Source: Gnetum montanum (taxonomy: Eukaryota > Streptophyta > Gnetopsida > Gnetales > Gnetaceae). From it: a stretch of DNA of 64,000 nt. The DNA lies in NCBI GenBank assembly GCA_015680685.1, contig MNCI01007958.1:187903-251902 (forward strand). Direction: 5' to 3'. Of this stretch, positions 1-11,389 are shown piece after piece. The number at the start of each line of letters is the position of its first letter. Within the stretch, counting starts at the first letter, position 1. The translations under genes were made by a program, and so were the position numbers. The notes under the pieces are model-generated. The model ran no database searches, had not been told where the DNA came from, and saw nothing but the letters and a program-made list of their open reading frames with translations.

Positions 1-710
1 TATTGGCTACTAATAGCGATTCATAGAGAATTTTAGTAAGATTGCAAAATTGTTGGTTGAATTGACAAAGAAAGATGCTCCATTTTTCTATACTAAGGAA
101 TGTGAAAAAGCATTTCAACAATTGAAGAAGAAACTTGTAGAAACTCCAATTCTACAAGCACCTGACTAGTCTAGACCATTTCATGTTATGGCGAATGCAT
201 TCAAATTACACATTGGGAGTTGTGCTTACATAGTTGGATGACAAGAAACATCCATATTACGTCCACTACACAAGCTGAAGCATTATGGATGCACAAGTGA
301 ACTACACCATCACAGAAAAAGAATTAATGGTAGTGGTGTTTATTTTGGAAAAGTTCAAGCATTATGTTCTTGGATACAAAGTGTTTGTGCACACAAACCA
401 TAGTGTGATCCACTTCCTTATGAATAAGCCAACGGTGAGCCCCTATGTCACATGGTGGCTAGTGATCCTATAGTAATTTGATCTTACAATGGTAGATCAA
501 AAAGGAATTGAGAATGTGATTGCTGATCATCCATCTCAATTGCAATGGGACAACAAAGAAGAGGAAGGCCCACTATCTGATCTATATCTTGATGAACTCC
601 TTTTTTCCAGGGCTATAATTGAACAATTGTCAACTAAGCCTAAATGGTATGATGGAATTCTTACTTATCTTCTCACTCAAGAGATGCCACAAGGGTTAGA
701 CCACTGAAAG
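1..710 (+). pseudogene. pol: pol remnant: RT thumb and RNase H
   Basis: This is the connection and RNase H part of a Ty3/gypsy polyprotein. The best stretches are 285-473, with the family motif NYTITEKEL followed by a V-L-EKF-HYVLGYKV pattern, and 489-707, with KGIENVIADHPSQL, which normally links RNase H to integrase. Upstream, in 150-190, the usual P-D-W-S-R-P-F reading has TAG in place of Trp, and the following M-A-D is M-A-N, so a catalytic Asp of RNase H is lost. A frameshift near 225-285 and a TAG-TAA pair at 470-476 split the frame. The fragment starts at the window edge, so the RT palm is not seen. Confidence 0.85.
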
Positions 711-743
711 AAACAATAGTTTCTTCACTAGGTAAAATGCTTC

Positions 744-1993
744 ATGGAGATCAATGGACACTTCTACAAGGTGTGCATTGATGGCCTAGTTCATTGGTGT
801 GTCCTTGATGCTGATCAACTACGCATTCTCCAGGATGCTCATCAAGGTCCTTGTGGGGGCCAGTATGCTGGGAGATGCATGGCCATTAAAATCATGATGG
901 CAGGGTATTATTGGCCAACAATCTTTAGGGATGCTCATCAATTTGTCCACTCTTCTAAACATTGCCAACAAGATGGTCGAATGACTACTTAAATGGAGGA
1001 ACCTCAATAGTGGATCCAACCATTGGAACCCTTCAACATTTGGGGCATTGATTTCATGGGTCCCATCATGCCCATGTCAAATGGAAAGGCATACATCATA
1101 GTCAATATTAACTATTATATGAAATGGGCAGAAGCAAAAACTGTTACTGACAGTACATTTTCTACTAGTACTCGGTTTGTATAATAGAATGTTGTAAATA
1201 GGTTTGGTATGCCACATGCATTAAATTTAACAATAGAATACACTTTATAGGCACTACCTTTTGAAAGCTTATGCAATGCTTGGGGGTTGAACATAAAGTA
1301 ATAACACCCTACCACCCCCAAGCCAATGGTCAAGCTAAGGTCACAGACAGGAAAATTACAAAGATTCTAACAAGAATTATTAGCAAATATAGGAGATACT
1401 AGAGCAAAAAACCTAATGATGCCCTCTAGGCCTATCACTCGACATGGAAACTCCTTATAGGCTACTCTCCCTATGAGATGGTGTACAAAAAATTACCAAC
1501 ACTTCCTATTTAATTAGAGCTCCGTACACTTTCAACAAGCTATGACTTTGACCTTAACTTAAGTTTAGCATAAAAAGAAAGATTAATGAATCTCAACTTG
1601 TTAGACAAAAGTCTATTAGTAGTTCCATCATCTAACAAGTTACACAAGGCATTCAACAAAGAGTGCCATGACCTTAGAATTAGGATAGTCAGATTTCAAT
1701 TGGGAGATGAGGTCCTCTACTAGAACCCCACACACGTACCTCAATGAACTAAATTCTAGACATTGTGGAAAGGACCTTATATAATTTATGAAACTTTCCC
1801 TTATAGGATCATGTTGATCTACAAACTTGAGAACCTGGACAAGAAATAGCTGGTCAACATACAACAAGTCAAGCCTTTCAATGAGCCAAAGTAAGCTAGT
1901 GTAATAAGCACCTCATTGGATGGACAACCATGCTCAATCTTTTGGATCTCCTCCTTTTAACTTAGTCATGGGGAATATGGCCATCCATGCTAA
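744..1993 (+). pseudogene. pol: pol remnant: integrase
   Basis: This was an integrase that joined element cDNA to the host chromosome. 744-992 holds the N-terminal zinc-binding region, but the second His of the HHCC set reads GGQY and the first Cys reads SSKHC, so zinc binding is probably lost. The core follows from about 1030 (WGIDFMGPI, first catalytic Asp; RFGMPHAL; H-P-Q-A-N-G-Q-A-K). The last motif has Lys where the catalytic Glu belongs. Many stops are TAG where the related copy at 54 kb has Gln or Trp. The end at the TAA of 1991-1993 follows G-H-P-C, the same ending found in the copies at 34787 and 53405, which makes it the likely true pol terminus. Confidence 0.88.
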
Positions 1994-3802
1994 CTGTAGA
2001 AGTAGCCCCTTAGTTTTTCATCTTTTTGTTTTGCACATTTTTGTTTTACACCTTGTTACTTTTACAACTTTTTGTTTTACACATTCTTTATCTTGCACCT
2101 TTTTTTTACATTATTAATTTTTTCCAATTTTTGTTTTACAACATTGTTAGCATGTTTTATTTTTCTTAAATATTTTACAATTTTTGGTATATTTTCCATG
2201 ATTTGGATGTGATTTTCTTATTGTGTTTTAATAATAACCTGCCTTATTGCCAACAAGGTATAGCGTGGTTTGTTTGATGTGGGCATGTGTTATCTAGCTA
2301 TTTGTTTTTTGGTGTTTAGATTCTAGCTTTGAATTTTGTTACTGATAACTATGGCATGGTTTCTTTTTCATGAAACAGTCAACGAGTCCATAACATCCAC
2401 CCATCCACAAACTCTATGGTTTTTCTTGTTTTGGAAGTGTGAGGTCTCTTTTTCATTAGTAAAAATTTAATGAACTTGTGACTTTTGTAGTTTTCAAATT
2501 TGGAAAATATTCAAAGGTTTGAATAGAGTGTGACCTCAAAGGAACTCAATAGTATTTGTACTTTTTTACTTACTTAGGTGCATGTGTGTTTTCATTGATT
2601 TCTTACCATTCCATGTTGACCAATAATAGGAAGTTGAATAAGTTTTTGCATGGTGTGGTTTCCATCATCAACAAAAAAAAATGATGGAAATTCAAAGCAC
2701 ATCCCTTAGACAAAATACATAGGCTATAAGCACTAGTTATGGGACTAGAAAGACATGTTACCCATGCCTAAAGGTCCCTTTCTTACTTCTTACTTCTCTT
2801 TTCTTCTTTAATAAGAAATGATGTTTTTTCTGTGGGAGTACTCTTGTGTCTTAGGGTGTTGGACTGGTCCTAGAGTGGTGATGCAACGTTAGTTAATGTA
2901 GTTGGTTTTGGTCTAGACTAAGGATGAATTTTATTAGGTCATTTAACCACAAAATTCATAAGGGACTTCATGTGACCTTAATCAGGAACTCCATTCCACT
3001 CTCTCTCATCCATCTATGCTTTCCATGTCTCACCTCACTGTCGGTTTCATGTTCTTGTTCGATGTCTTGGTTTGATGTGTCAAAATTCTTAGGTAGTTTC
3101 TTTTGGGTTTTTGTACTTAACTTTCCATAACCATTAATCATTTGTGGGGCCATAGTTATGTAAGGGCAATAAAGGGCATGTGCCTACCCACTTGCATACC
3201 TTTTGGGTGGGTTAGTTAAGTCGTTTATCCTTAGACCTCCTTTCAACCAAATCCTTTTGTGTGCCCCATCAGTGAAATCTAATTGTGCACATTTTTACAA
3301 CATTTTTCAGTGAAATCCTCTTTTTATTATTGTGTTTTCTTAAACCCTCTTCAAGCATTTCATTATGTTTGAACTTTTTAGAATTTAATGGACCACTTAT
3401 TCATTTCAACTTATTTTTTAGCCTTTCCACTAACACTATTAACAGAATCAATCCTTCATAATCACAACCTAACCAACTGTAATCACCAACAAGACAAGGT
3501 ACTTAAAAGTTATATGTTACACATTGCACACTAATCGACAATTTTGTTGTGATTGCAATGGGAAGTGTGGATTTGAAGTGGGACCGTCTTCACCAAAGGA
3601 TAAGTAGTAGCACCATGCGATGAGGACCATTCATAATCATTGAATCTTCTCCATCATTCTTTAGTTGCAAGGAGAAGTTGGATGTCAGTTTTGTCTAGGG
3701 TGTTCAATTCTATTGTCATGAATATCGAAGTTTGTAAAAGATTATAAATCCATACACTTGGCACGTAGAGTCTATCTATTCCATTTGAGTTTTCATTCAA
3801 TC
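1994..3802 (+). other. 3' UTR of Ath-1, non-coding
   Basis: T-rich sequence between pol and the polypurine tract, with no convincing ORF. Blocks recur in the 3' UTRs of Ath-2, Ath-3 and Ath-5: the repeated TTTTGTTTTACA run near 2020-2150, the CATCCACCCATCC block near 2395, and an AGAAAGACATG...CCCATGCC element at 2748-2770. A single copy of the unit triplicated in Ath-3 lies near 2640-2720. The short ORFs at 1920, 2924 and 2968 are chance frames. Confidence 0.75.
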
Positions 3803-3811
3803 ATGGGGGTA
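3803..3811 (+). promoter_or_regulatory. Polypurine tract of Ath-1
   Basis: ATGGGGGTA lies directly before the LTR start TGATGAATTG. The same position in Ath-2 reads TGTGGGGGTA (23101-23110). This is the second-strand primer site in reverse transcription. Confidence 0.8.
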
Positions 3812-4200
3812 TGATGAATTGTATTTTTTAGTGCTTTGATATCAGAGCCATGATGTTGGGTATTCGATATCAGGCCCCAAGATGTGATGTTAGATATTTG
3901 ATTATCATGGGGTATGTGCTGGCTTATAAATATAGTGCTTGGGCAAACAGTTTTCATATAGTTTTTGTCATAGCATAGTAGAGCTCTTGCAGTTTCTTTT
4001 CTCCAGAGTTAGAATATTTTCCAAAGTGCCCACAGCAGGAGTCATTGAGTGTGCAGATCTTTATTCAAGCACGATTGTTCCTAAGCATAGTAGTGTGTGT
4101 GGTAATAAAGATGAGCTTTTTGATCAAACCTTGCAAAACCTTGGCTAGTTTAAATATTTTTTTCATGTAATGAATCTTTCATGCAATTTCATTTAATATT
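3812..4200 (+). repeat. Partial 3' LTR of Ath-1
   Basis: It begins TGATGAATTG like other Athila-type LTRs here. U3 contains GATATC-bearing repeats (near 3838 and 3868), then TATAAATA at 3925-3932 and a polyadenylation-type AATAAA at 4104-4109. No terminal CATCA is found, so the LTR is truncated where the Tat-like sequence begins. The exact break is not resolved. Confidence 0.75.
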
Positions 4201-4599
4201 ACTAAGTAAGTAAGGTAAAGTAAGCTAAAGTAGTTAATACTACCAATTTAGGCTATGGTGGGCCAGTATGTTGAAAGAAAAACTTTTTGTAAGTTTTATG
4301 TTTTAAAATTTTTATAGCTTTTTCAAGTTTAAAACATTTTTATGTTATTTTTAGGTTTTACATTTTAAAATAGACAAGGCATAAAAAGGTAAACTATAAA
4401 CAAGAATGAACTATAGGCTACATGCAACATAAAGTTAAAACAAGGCAAAACATGATAGTATAAAGTGGTGCATGTAAATAATGTTTAAGCTAAGTGAAGA
4501 AAGAAAAAAAGTAAGGTTACATGTTTATGGGCATAGGAACTAGAAAATAGGAAACATACATCAATCATGCAAGTGTTTCCTAATCTTTAAAAGATTAGA

Positions 4600-5430
4600 A
4601 AATGTGTAGGATCTACATTGCACGATCTTGTATTCTCTGTTTCCCTTGCTAACCACATTGAAGGAAAACTATTCCCATGGTGCATCCAAGGTTTCATTGT
4701 TGTTGGTTTTGGCCTCTTCCACTCTATTGGGCCTTTGAACTTCATCATTAATAGTAGGAGTTTCTTTTTGAAACTCCACTTTAGGCCCTTGTTCTATGTC
4801 AACATTGTTGACTATCAAGGAAATTGCATTGTTGTTATGGATGATTATCTCACCTTCCTTGTAAGGTAGATGGATGTCTTGGTGGATGGCTGAGGAAAAA
4901 GCTCATCCTTGAGCTAACCAAGGCCTTCCTAGGATGAGATTGAATCTTGGTGTCTCTTCCATAACTAAGAAATTGTTTGTTGTAGGGAATTATTCCCCCA
5001 CTACGAAGTCCAAGGAGATTAAGCCTTTGATTGTAACCCAAGATCTATTAAAGAATTGGAGAATGGAAGTTGAGGTATGCTACATGTACTTTGTTAGACC
5101 TAAGCATTCAACAATGGTAGAGGGCATAACATTAGTGGCCACACTATCATCCATGTGTATCCTATGTACCTTGTATTACCCCACCCTCATCATTATGAAG
5201 AGAGATGCCTTTGTTGTCTCACCATCATGGGGATTGGTTTTAACATCACTATCATGAAACACTAGTGCTGTTGACTTCATATGTTCCCTTGGTGAAGATG
5301 GTATCATCATTGCATGGATGGACTCTTCACTAGTGGGGATTTCCTTGTTGATAGGAATTGAAGTCAGCATTTTTACTAGTGCCTCACAATGAGTAGTAGA
5401 AGTCATTACCAGGTCATATAGTCTAAGGAA
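4600..5430 (-). pseudogene. Protease and linker remnant of Tat-1
   Basis: The retroviral-type aspartic protease region of a Tat-like element, which would have cut the polyprotein. It matches the better-preserved Tat-2 copy at 26.9-28.0 kb: the stretch at 5176-5406 contains ESIHAMM and VFHDSDVKTNPHDGE, and farther down (4860-4920) a decayed G-R-P-W/Y-L-A motif is followed by a K-V-E-F-Q-K-E-T-P linker. The active-site segment cannot be read in one frame because of frameshifts near 5060-5170. The plus-strand ORFs at 4618 and 4934 are shadows. Confidence 0.7.
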
Positions 5431-5639
5431 AGTGTTCTTGTATTTTAAATACTACTTAACTTGTTCCATGGCATTAAGGAAGTCTTTCTCATTGGTTTTT
5501 GTCTTCTCATTATTGTTGACTTTGACTTTCTCCATGCACCCTAGGATGTAACCATCATGTTTGAGCAGTTGTGGTTTGGTCTTTTTCCTCTTTCCTTATG
5601 GCTTGGGATCCTTCCTTGTTTGACTAGTTTAAGTAGCCT

Positions 5640-7600
5640 AAGTGTTGGAGCTCAAGGGAATGGATGAAATAGGAGTGGGCTTCAGTGAGCACACCTTCTT
5701 CCATGATTTGGCCTACTTTATCTTTGTTTTTGGGCTTTGGCATAGAATTCTTGCATTACTTAGTTGATGATTTCTTATGATTGGGCTACAAAGAAGTTGC
5801 TGCATTAGCCACCATGGGAGGATATTTTTTTGTGGTGGTTGTTGGTGATGGTATCCTTACAATAAAAGATTCCTTCAGAGGCATTGGTGATGGTATCCTT
5901 ACAACAAATGAGGAACTTAAACTAGAAGAAGTTGAAGAGCCCCTTTTGTTGTGAGGAGGTACCTGAGTCATGAACGACTCATATGTAGGTCTAGAGTTAT
6001 TGCTTACATTAAATGCTGCTATGGTGTAAGGGCTATTGTTGGCATTTAATAGATCTTTGTAGACCTTCATGAATTTCTTTTGTGGTCTAATTGAGTTAGA
6101 GGCATTGAGCATTAGCTGACCATTGTCTATCATCTTTTGTAGGTCATCCTTCAAGGCTAAGCAAAAATTAGTATCACGACATGGTAGTTGATGATAATGA
6201 CAAAATCAGTTAAGTTTAAAGTACTTAGACACAGGTGGGTCATCCTTGATTTATAGAGTGGGGTTCTTTGTGATCTTACATAATCACTCATGCCTCTTGT
6301 GGGCATTCTTTGTCATTTATTTATATTGGATCCTTCCACTCTTTAGCAATTGGTTAAGGAGTTTAGATGGTTTTAGGGGCAACCTAGTGTACTTTGACTA
6401 ATCTATTATCTCAAAGTTAGGCCTTGTGTTACTTGATGTAGAGGCCCTAGATGTTAATGGTTGGTTGTTTGTGGTAGAGACCTTAGGTTGGTTTACTTTG
6501 GATCTTTGTGTCATCTTATTATCTTTGGCTACAATGGCATGGCTACATGGTTTTGCCTCCTCTTCACCTTGTCCTTCCACATATGTTGGTTTTTGTACAT
6601 CATGTAGGCATGGTCATGGCTAGCCTTGGTAGTATCGTCTATGTTCTTTATCTAGGAGAAGGGTTGATTGAATGATCGTGGGTCTACGTGTTGACCACCC
6701 CCTTGAAGATGGCTAGAAGGTGAACTTCAGCTATGGGTTTAGAAATCTCGTTTAGTAGAGAATTCCACCTTTGGATGAACTTCTGAATAAGTTTGAGGGG
6801 CCCTTGTTTGATTTTCATTAATTAGTCCATGATGGTTTGTAGTTTTAAGTTGTACTTGTAATGGTTCATGAATTGTGAGATCAAGTATTCAAGTGAGGAT
6901 ATAGATCCTCAAGGCAATGCATAGTATCAATCTAATGCCTTCCTAGTAAGAGACATAGGGATAATCCTCATTATGGTATGAGGCCAAGCCTAAAACAACA
7001 GGCACTTGGAGCAAAAGGTGATAAGGTGAGCATTGGGATCATCCTCACCATTGTACTTGGTAAATTAGGGTATGGGGATGCTGGGGAAAGAGTTATTTGT
7101 GGAATAGCAGGACTAATAGGATCATCTTGATAGAAATCCATGATCTTAAGTATCTAGGTGGTTGAAGCTTTAAGCTTGTGTAACTTGTTCACAAGGTCTT
7201 GGATCATTTGGAAAGCCTAATCCAAGCCTTGGGGCATTCCTATGGGTTATGGGGTTTACACATATGGTTTTGGTATGAGTTAAGAGGCTTGTGGCCTCAT
7301 GATGGGCTACAACATAGAGGGTAGAGGTTGGGTTATCATTGTCACAGGAGAGATGAATAGTGAGAAAGAGGTTTATGTTGGCAACTATGGAAAGAAGAGA
7401 ACAAATGGTGTATGTAACCCTTGGGTTACTTGAGGTCCCACTATGAGGCTTGCTGACATGGAGAATGGATAAGAAGTGGTTAAGACTATAAGTGATGGCC
7501 ATGGAGAATGAGGCTACATGGAAAAAGGCATAGAGAAGAGGAGAGTTGTTAATTGGAGTAGGTGTAGTGTAGTTTACAATGGCAGTGATGTGCACCTCAC
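5640..7600 (-). pseudogene. gag: gag remnant of Tat-1
   Basis: Capsid-type gene of a Tat-like retrotransposon, in three surviving pieces. 7170-7595 is a Pro/Ser/Thr-rich N-terminal part. 6640-7050 corresponds to the capsid core of the Tat-2 copy (28.97-29.67 kb). 5786-6154 carries L-K-D-D-L-Q-K-M-I-D, the segment that follows the Cys/His knuckle in Tat-type gag, and a repeated FVVRIPSP / FIVRIPSP motif. Compared with Tat-2, the first 400-500 bases of gag, including the M-A-S-D-Q-N-E start, are missing, so this copy also has a 5' deletion. Frames are broken throughout. Confidence 0.75.
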
Positions 7601-8150
7601 TTGAAAAAATATGACAATTTTAGTGTTGGTAAAACCCACTATATTGAATTTGCTAGCAAGAGTTACACTAGAAGGGGTTAAATAATCAAGTGTCTTGTGC
7701 AACAACACTGTGCTGGGAATACCCCCTCTTGAAAAAGTGTGCTAGTTTTTTAAAAAGTGAATATGAAATGTTGGGGTTTCCAAGAGCTACATTGGAGTCT
7801 TAGGAGGATTCACGTTGGCTTTGCCCACAAAATTTCATAGTAGGGAGGTTGAGTGGTTAGAGGAGAGCTATGCTGGTCTTTGGAACACACAAAGGTAGGT
7901 TTAACTAGCAACCATGCTAACTTTGAAAAATTCGGCAACTATTGTAAAAATTCTTAGAACACCGAAATCACTTGCAATTGATATGCTAGGTATTGGTTGC
8001 AGAAAAATTAGGTAGCAGCGTTGGTTTTTCTTGGAGGAAATTTTATGTGAATTTTAAGAGTTTTAACCTATAAAAGATTTATTTCAAAAGCAGCAAAGCA
8101 GGATTTTGTGAAGAGCTTTAGTGGAGTCCCTTTTTCTAGTGCTAGAAAAT
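7601..8150 (-). other. 5' UTR of Tat-1
   Basis: Non-coding sequence between LTR and gag, alignable by eye with the Tat-2 leader at 30.52-31.30 kb (shared blocks include TATGCTAGGTATTG near 7986 and 31137). It holds scattered GCTAGC / CTATGCTGG words like the array at 15.6 kb. I could not locate a convincing primer binding site. Confidence 0.6.
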
Positions 8151-8870
8151 TGTAGGGCCTAAAAAATTTGATTGTTGAAAAAATCGAAAATTTTAGTTTA
8201 AACAGTTTAAACCCTAGATCCCAAGGGCCTTCGAGAAAGAGGATCCAATGCACCTTGGATGATCTTGTTGATCATGCAAGGACTTAGGGAGTGGTAACAA
8301 GGGTAAATAAATTTAAAAAATAAGGCATATCCAATCTATGAACAAATGTACAAAATAAAATCATAATAACTTGCATAATAAATGAATTGTAAACTTTATT
8401 ACACTAATAAAATATTTTAAAAAAAGAGTTCAAAAAATGTACAAATGATGTACTTGAATGCACAGGGAGTTGTAGAAACAAAACTTGGAGCTGGCAAGTT
8501 GTGTTTCATGGTTAGCCTCACGATCTAGGTACTTTCTAGCTTTGATTATAAAAACTGCTTGCTAGTTCTTAGCTAGGATTTGCAGTGTTGGTTACTAGGG
8601 GATAAAAGAGATGTTAGACATTTTGGAATTTATGAACTATGTTGGGAGTCTTAAATGCTCGGGTAGTTGCCAAATTACTCCAAAATTCTTACAAAATGCC
8701 AAAGGTTTTTGTTTTAATGGTCAAGGTTGCAGAAGGTTGTAAAGTTTGCTGAACCCAAAGAACCTGTTCAATGTGTTTGAAATTTACATTTATAGATCAC
8801 ATAGTTGTTGGTTTTGGTGCTACAGTTTCAGCCATGATTGCTAGTAGAATGGTTTGATTTGCAGGTGTGA
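8151..8870 (-). repeat. 5' LTR of Tat-1, cut by Tat-2
   Basis: It starts TGTAGGGCCT and shares ordered blocks with both Tat-2 LTRs: a TCCCAAGGGCC block, an AGGATCCAA-GTGCC block, and an AAACTTTATTA block near 8390. It stops at 8870, about 90 bases short of the end homologous to 9583-9670, where the Tat-2 LTR begins (TGCAGCATC at 8871). Confidence 0.7.
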
Positions 8871-9670
8871 TGCAGCATCTAGAAAATTCAATCATTGGAA
8901 GAACCAAGAATCTTAGATGCAACAACCTAACCTTGGACCCCAAGGACCTCCAAGAAATAGGATCCAAGGTGCCCTAGATGATTTGGTCAATCACCTAAGA
9001 AATTAGAAAATGTAAATGGGGAAAATAAAATTGTAGATTCAATAGAAAATAAACATAGAAATTAAATTAGAAATAAATTTTGCACAACAAAATAACTATA
9101 AACTTTATTAAATAGCAAGAAAAATTCCTAAAGTATGGAGTTTATTATGTGTTAAAATGCATAAAAAGACTATGTGAATGGATTTTGAAGTCTGTTGAAG
9201 TTGATAGGTTGTATTCTATAGTCAAACTTCATGATCTAGGTACTTTTCAACTCCAATATCTTACAACTCCATGTTGGTTTTCATTTAAATCTACAACTTT
9301 GTCTATTGATGGTGTAAACAGTGGTCTAAACTCTTATTCCGATGGTGCTATGCTTAGGGTCTCTGGTGCTCAATGTAGATGCTAATTGAAATTCAAGTGA
9401 TCAAGGTTGCAAAAGGCTATCGATTGCAAAGGTTTGGAATTGCCAAAAGAATATTTCAGAACCAATTGTCTTTAGAACTTGAATAAGGTGTTCTAGTTTG
9501 GCTTTTATAGGTTTTAGGTTGCTAATTTAAGGCTGCAAATTTTTAGCATGATTACTGACATATTGGTGTTAATTTGTAGGTGTAACAACTATGATTTCCA
9601 ATGTAGTTATCCATTTATGACAAATTTTGATACACCAATGCCATCAAAACCCATTTGAATACTATAAATA
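8871..9670 (-). repeat. 3' LTR of Tat-2
   Basis: It is homologous, block by block, to 31302-31827 plus 42058-42367. It preserves the uninterrupted sequence GGTGCTATGCTTAGGGTCTC (about 9343-9362), which is the empty site for the Ath-3 insertion in the other LTR. The ORF at 9149-9385 within it is a chance frame. Confidence 0.85.
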
Positions 9671-10329
9671 GTAAATGAACTTTTGTTACTATGCTAGCCT
9701 TCACTTTAACTATGTTGGCCTTGCAAGACTACACTAGCGTTTGTTGGAATATCCTAGAAATGTGATGACTATGCTAACCATGTGAATATTTCTAGCAATC
9801 CATGATGACTATGTTGGCCATTCTACCACCACTAGAATGTGTGGTGCCTACACTAGTCATTGTTGGAAAAATGAAAAACCCAACAACTCTAATGTTAGAT
9901 GTGAGTAGCTATGTTGGGTTTTGTGCTGACTACATTGGATTTTGTTGGAAAAATAAAAATCCAACACCATGTATGTTGGGGGTAGGTGGTTCCACAGTAG
10001 TTGAGGCTATACCTCCACAAAAACCCGTGAAATTGCCAAATTTGGTAGTCTCCAAGGCATTTTTAGCCTTCCCAAGAACAAATATAGATATGACATTACT
10101 TTTTCCACTTGGGAAGTGAAGTAGTAGCAACTTATGAGGCATTTTTAGCCCAAAAAATTTAAGGCATGCAAGATTGCAACTCATGAGTTACAAATCTTCA
10201 CATTTACAATAAAATCTTTGCTCAAGTTGGGTGGTGAATGTTTACAAGTTGCAACATAAATTTTCTTGGTGGTGTTTCATTGGCCCCTATTTTTTGATGT
10301 TTAGAGGATTTACTTTAGAGACATCAACA
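9671..10329 (-). other. Tat-2 region inside the 3' LTR, non-coding
   Basis: AT-rich sequence with several ACTATGYTRGCC / CTACACTAGC words between 9690 and 9860, resembling half-sites of the palindrome in the 15.6-24.6 kb array but without regular spacing. No coding signal is convincing; the overlapping ORFs at 9802 (+) and 9930 (-) are mutual shadows. Confidence 0.5.
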
Positions 10330-11095
10330 AAGAATACAAAACATCACTTCGAGTCTATTACCAATGTTTCCTCTTTGCACTTGATCTTGTAGTGTTGAAC
10401 CATGTGAAAGAGTGCTTCTGATAATGGGATAAGGTAATGATGAGGTGGTAAAATTTGTAGGTTATATATGTTGCATAAAGAAATGGTCATGATGGTTAAC
10501 AATGAGTTCCATAGGTTGACATCATGGCTACAATATGGCAATGACATTTTGAACAATCAATTAAGACTTCATGCTTCATGATTTTAAGTGTTGGCTACTT
10601 AGTAATGTTTTTGAGGAACCAACACTTCACTCCAAGGTTTCTTCAGCTATTAGGCTCCTCCCTTTGCATGTTTGGAGTCATTGGTTTGTATTTTGGTTGT
10701 TCTGGACCATTTGACTTCTTAGAAATTTGCTTTCCCCTATTGTTTTATTAGGGGATGAAACCTTCATCTAGTTTCATTCCCAAGGCTTGATTTGATTTGG
10801 TTTTCCCATTAAATGAGATGTGTTACATTCAACAAACTTGATGGTGGAGCTTGATGAAGGAGATATCAAATGGGCATAATGCATGAGTGTCAAACATAGG
10901 TTACCATAGTTGTTTAGGGTGAGGAAGGTGATAATCAAGGTATGGATTTGGGCTCAAGGAGAGATGATAGTTGTGAAGTGGAATAACCACTCTTGGCATG
11001 GTAGGACAAACTCACCAAATCTTGTGCATTGAGGTCACATGATGACTTACTTTCACAATGAGTTGCACCTTTGTGATGACTCCAGGCTTCATCTT
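10330..11095 (-). pseudogene. Unidentified ORF remnant between integrase and 3' LTR of Tat-2
   Basis: From about 11092 downward on the minus strand, a frame beginning M-K-P-G-V-I-T-K-V reads for most of the segment with scattered stops. It is rich in Pro, His, Asn and Lys (VVIPLHNYHLSLSPNPYLDY, then a Lys/Asn/Pro-rich part). A second frame gives 10344-10556 (SEALFHMVQHYKIKCKEE). I recognise no domain, membrane segment or catalytic motif. The position after integrase is where some plant gypsy elements carry an extra ORF. It could also be a non-coding stretch that looks open by chance. Confidence 0.35.
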
Positions 11096-11389
11096 ACAAG
11101 CATAACTCCAAGAGAATAATCAAAACAAGACAAAGAAAGCATGTTGTCACAATACAATGTATAGGGTTACATGAAAGAATTAGCAAACTAGGCCATCAAA
11201 GGTCACAATCCATACACCCAAAAGGGATTTGCATCTTGCATTATAGATGTTACAAAGTTTTTTAGTCTATTTTTCATGCAAAAAGAGGTAAAGAAGGGAA
11301 TACTGGCTTGCTTGTTATTGGTCACTATGGTTGTGGATGTTGATGTTGGTACCTACTAAGAAAATGTGTTAGATGTAATAAGATTATAG
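11096..11389. other. No recognisable feature
   Basis: AT-rich sequence between the integrase end and the unidentified ORF of Tat-2. I see no ORF, repeat or regulatory motif in it. Confidence 0.5.

Larger units (their letters stand above)
1..4200 (+). mobile_element. Ath-1: 3' part of an Athila-like Ty3/gypsy element
   Basis: The order on the plus strand is end of reverse transcriptase, RNase H, integrase, long T-rich 3' UTR, polypurine tract, then the start of a 3' LTR. The 5' part lies outside the window. The pol reading matches the Athila-like copies at 34.8-37.8 kb and 53.4-54.5 kb on the other strand. The right edge, where the LTR gives way to the Tat-like element, is uncertain by about 50 bases. 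All reading frames are broken, so the element is dead. Confidence 0.85.
4200..8870 (-). mobile_element. Tat-1: 5' part of a Tat/Ogre-like element
   Basis: Read on the minus strand the order is LTR (8870 to 8151), 5' UTR, gag, protease and a linker, then a short piece of spacer before the break near 4200. Each part matches Tat-2 (31.3 to 26.9 kb) in order and sequence type. RT, integrase and the 3' LTR are missing. The 5' LTR appears cut by the neighbouring Tat-2 LTR at 8870/8871. Confidence 0.8.

Noticed and set aside
10344-10556. Independent small gene
   Set aside because: It continues, in a second frame, the decayed ORF region downstream of the Tat-2 integrase, so it is not treated as a separate gene.
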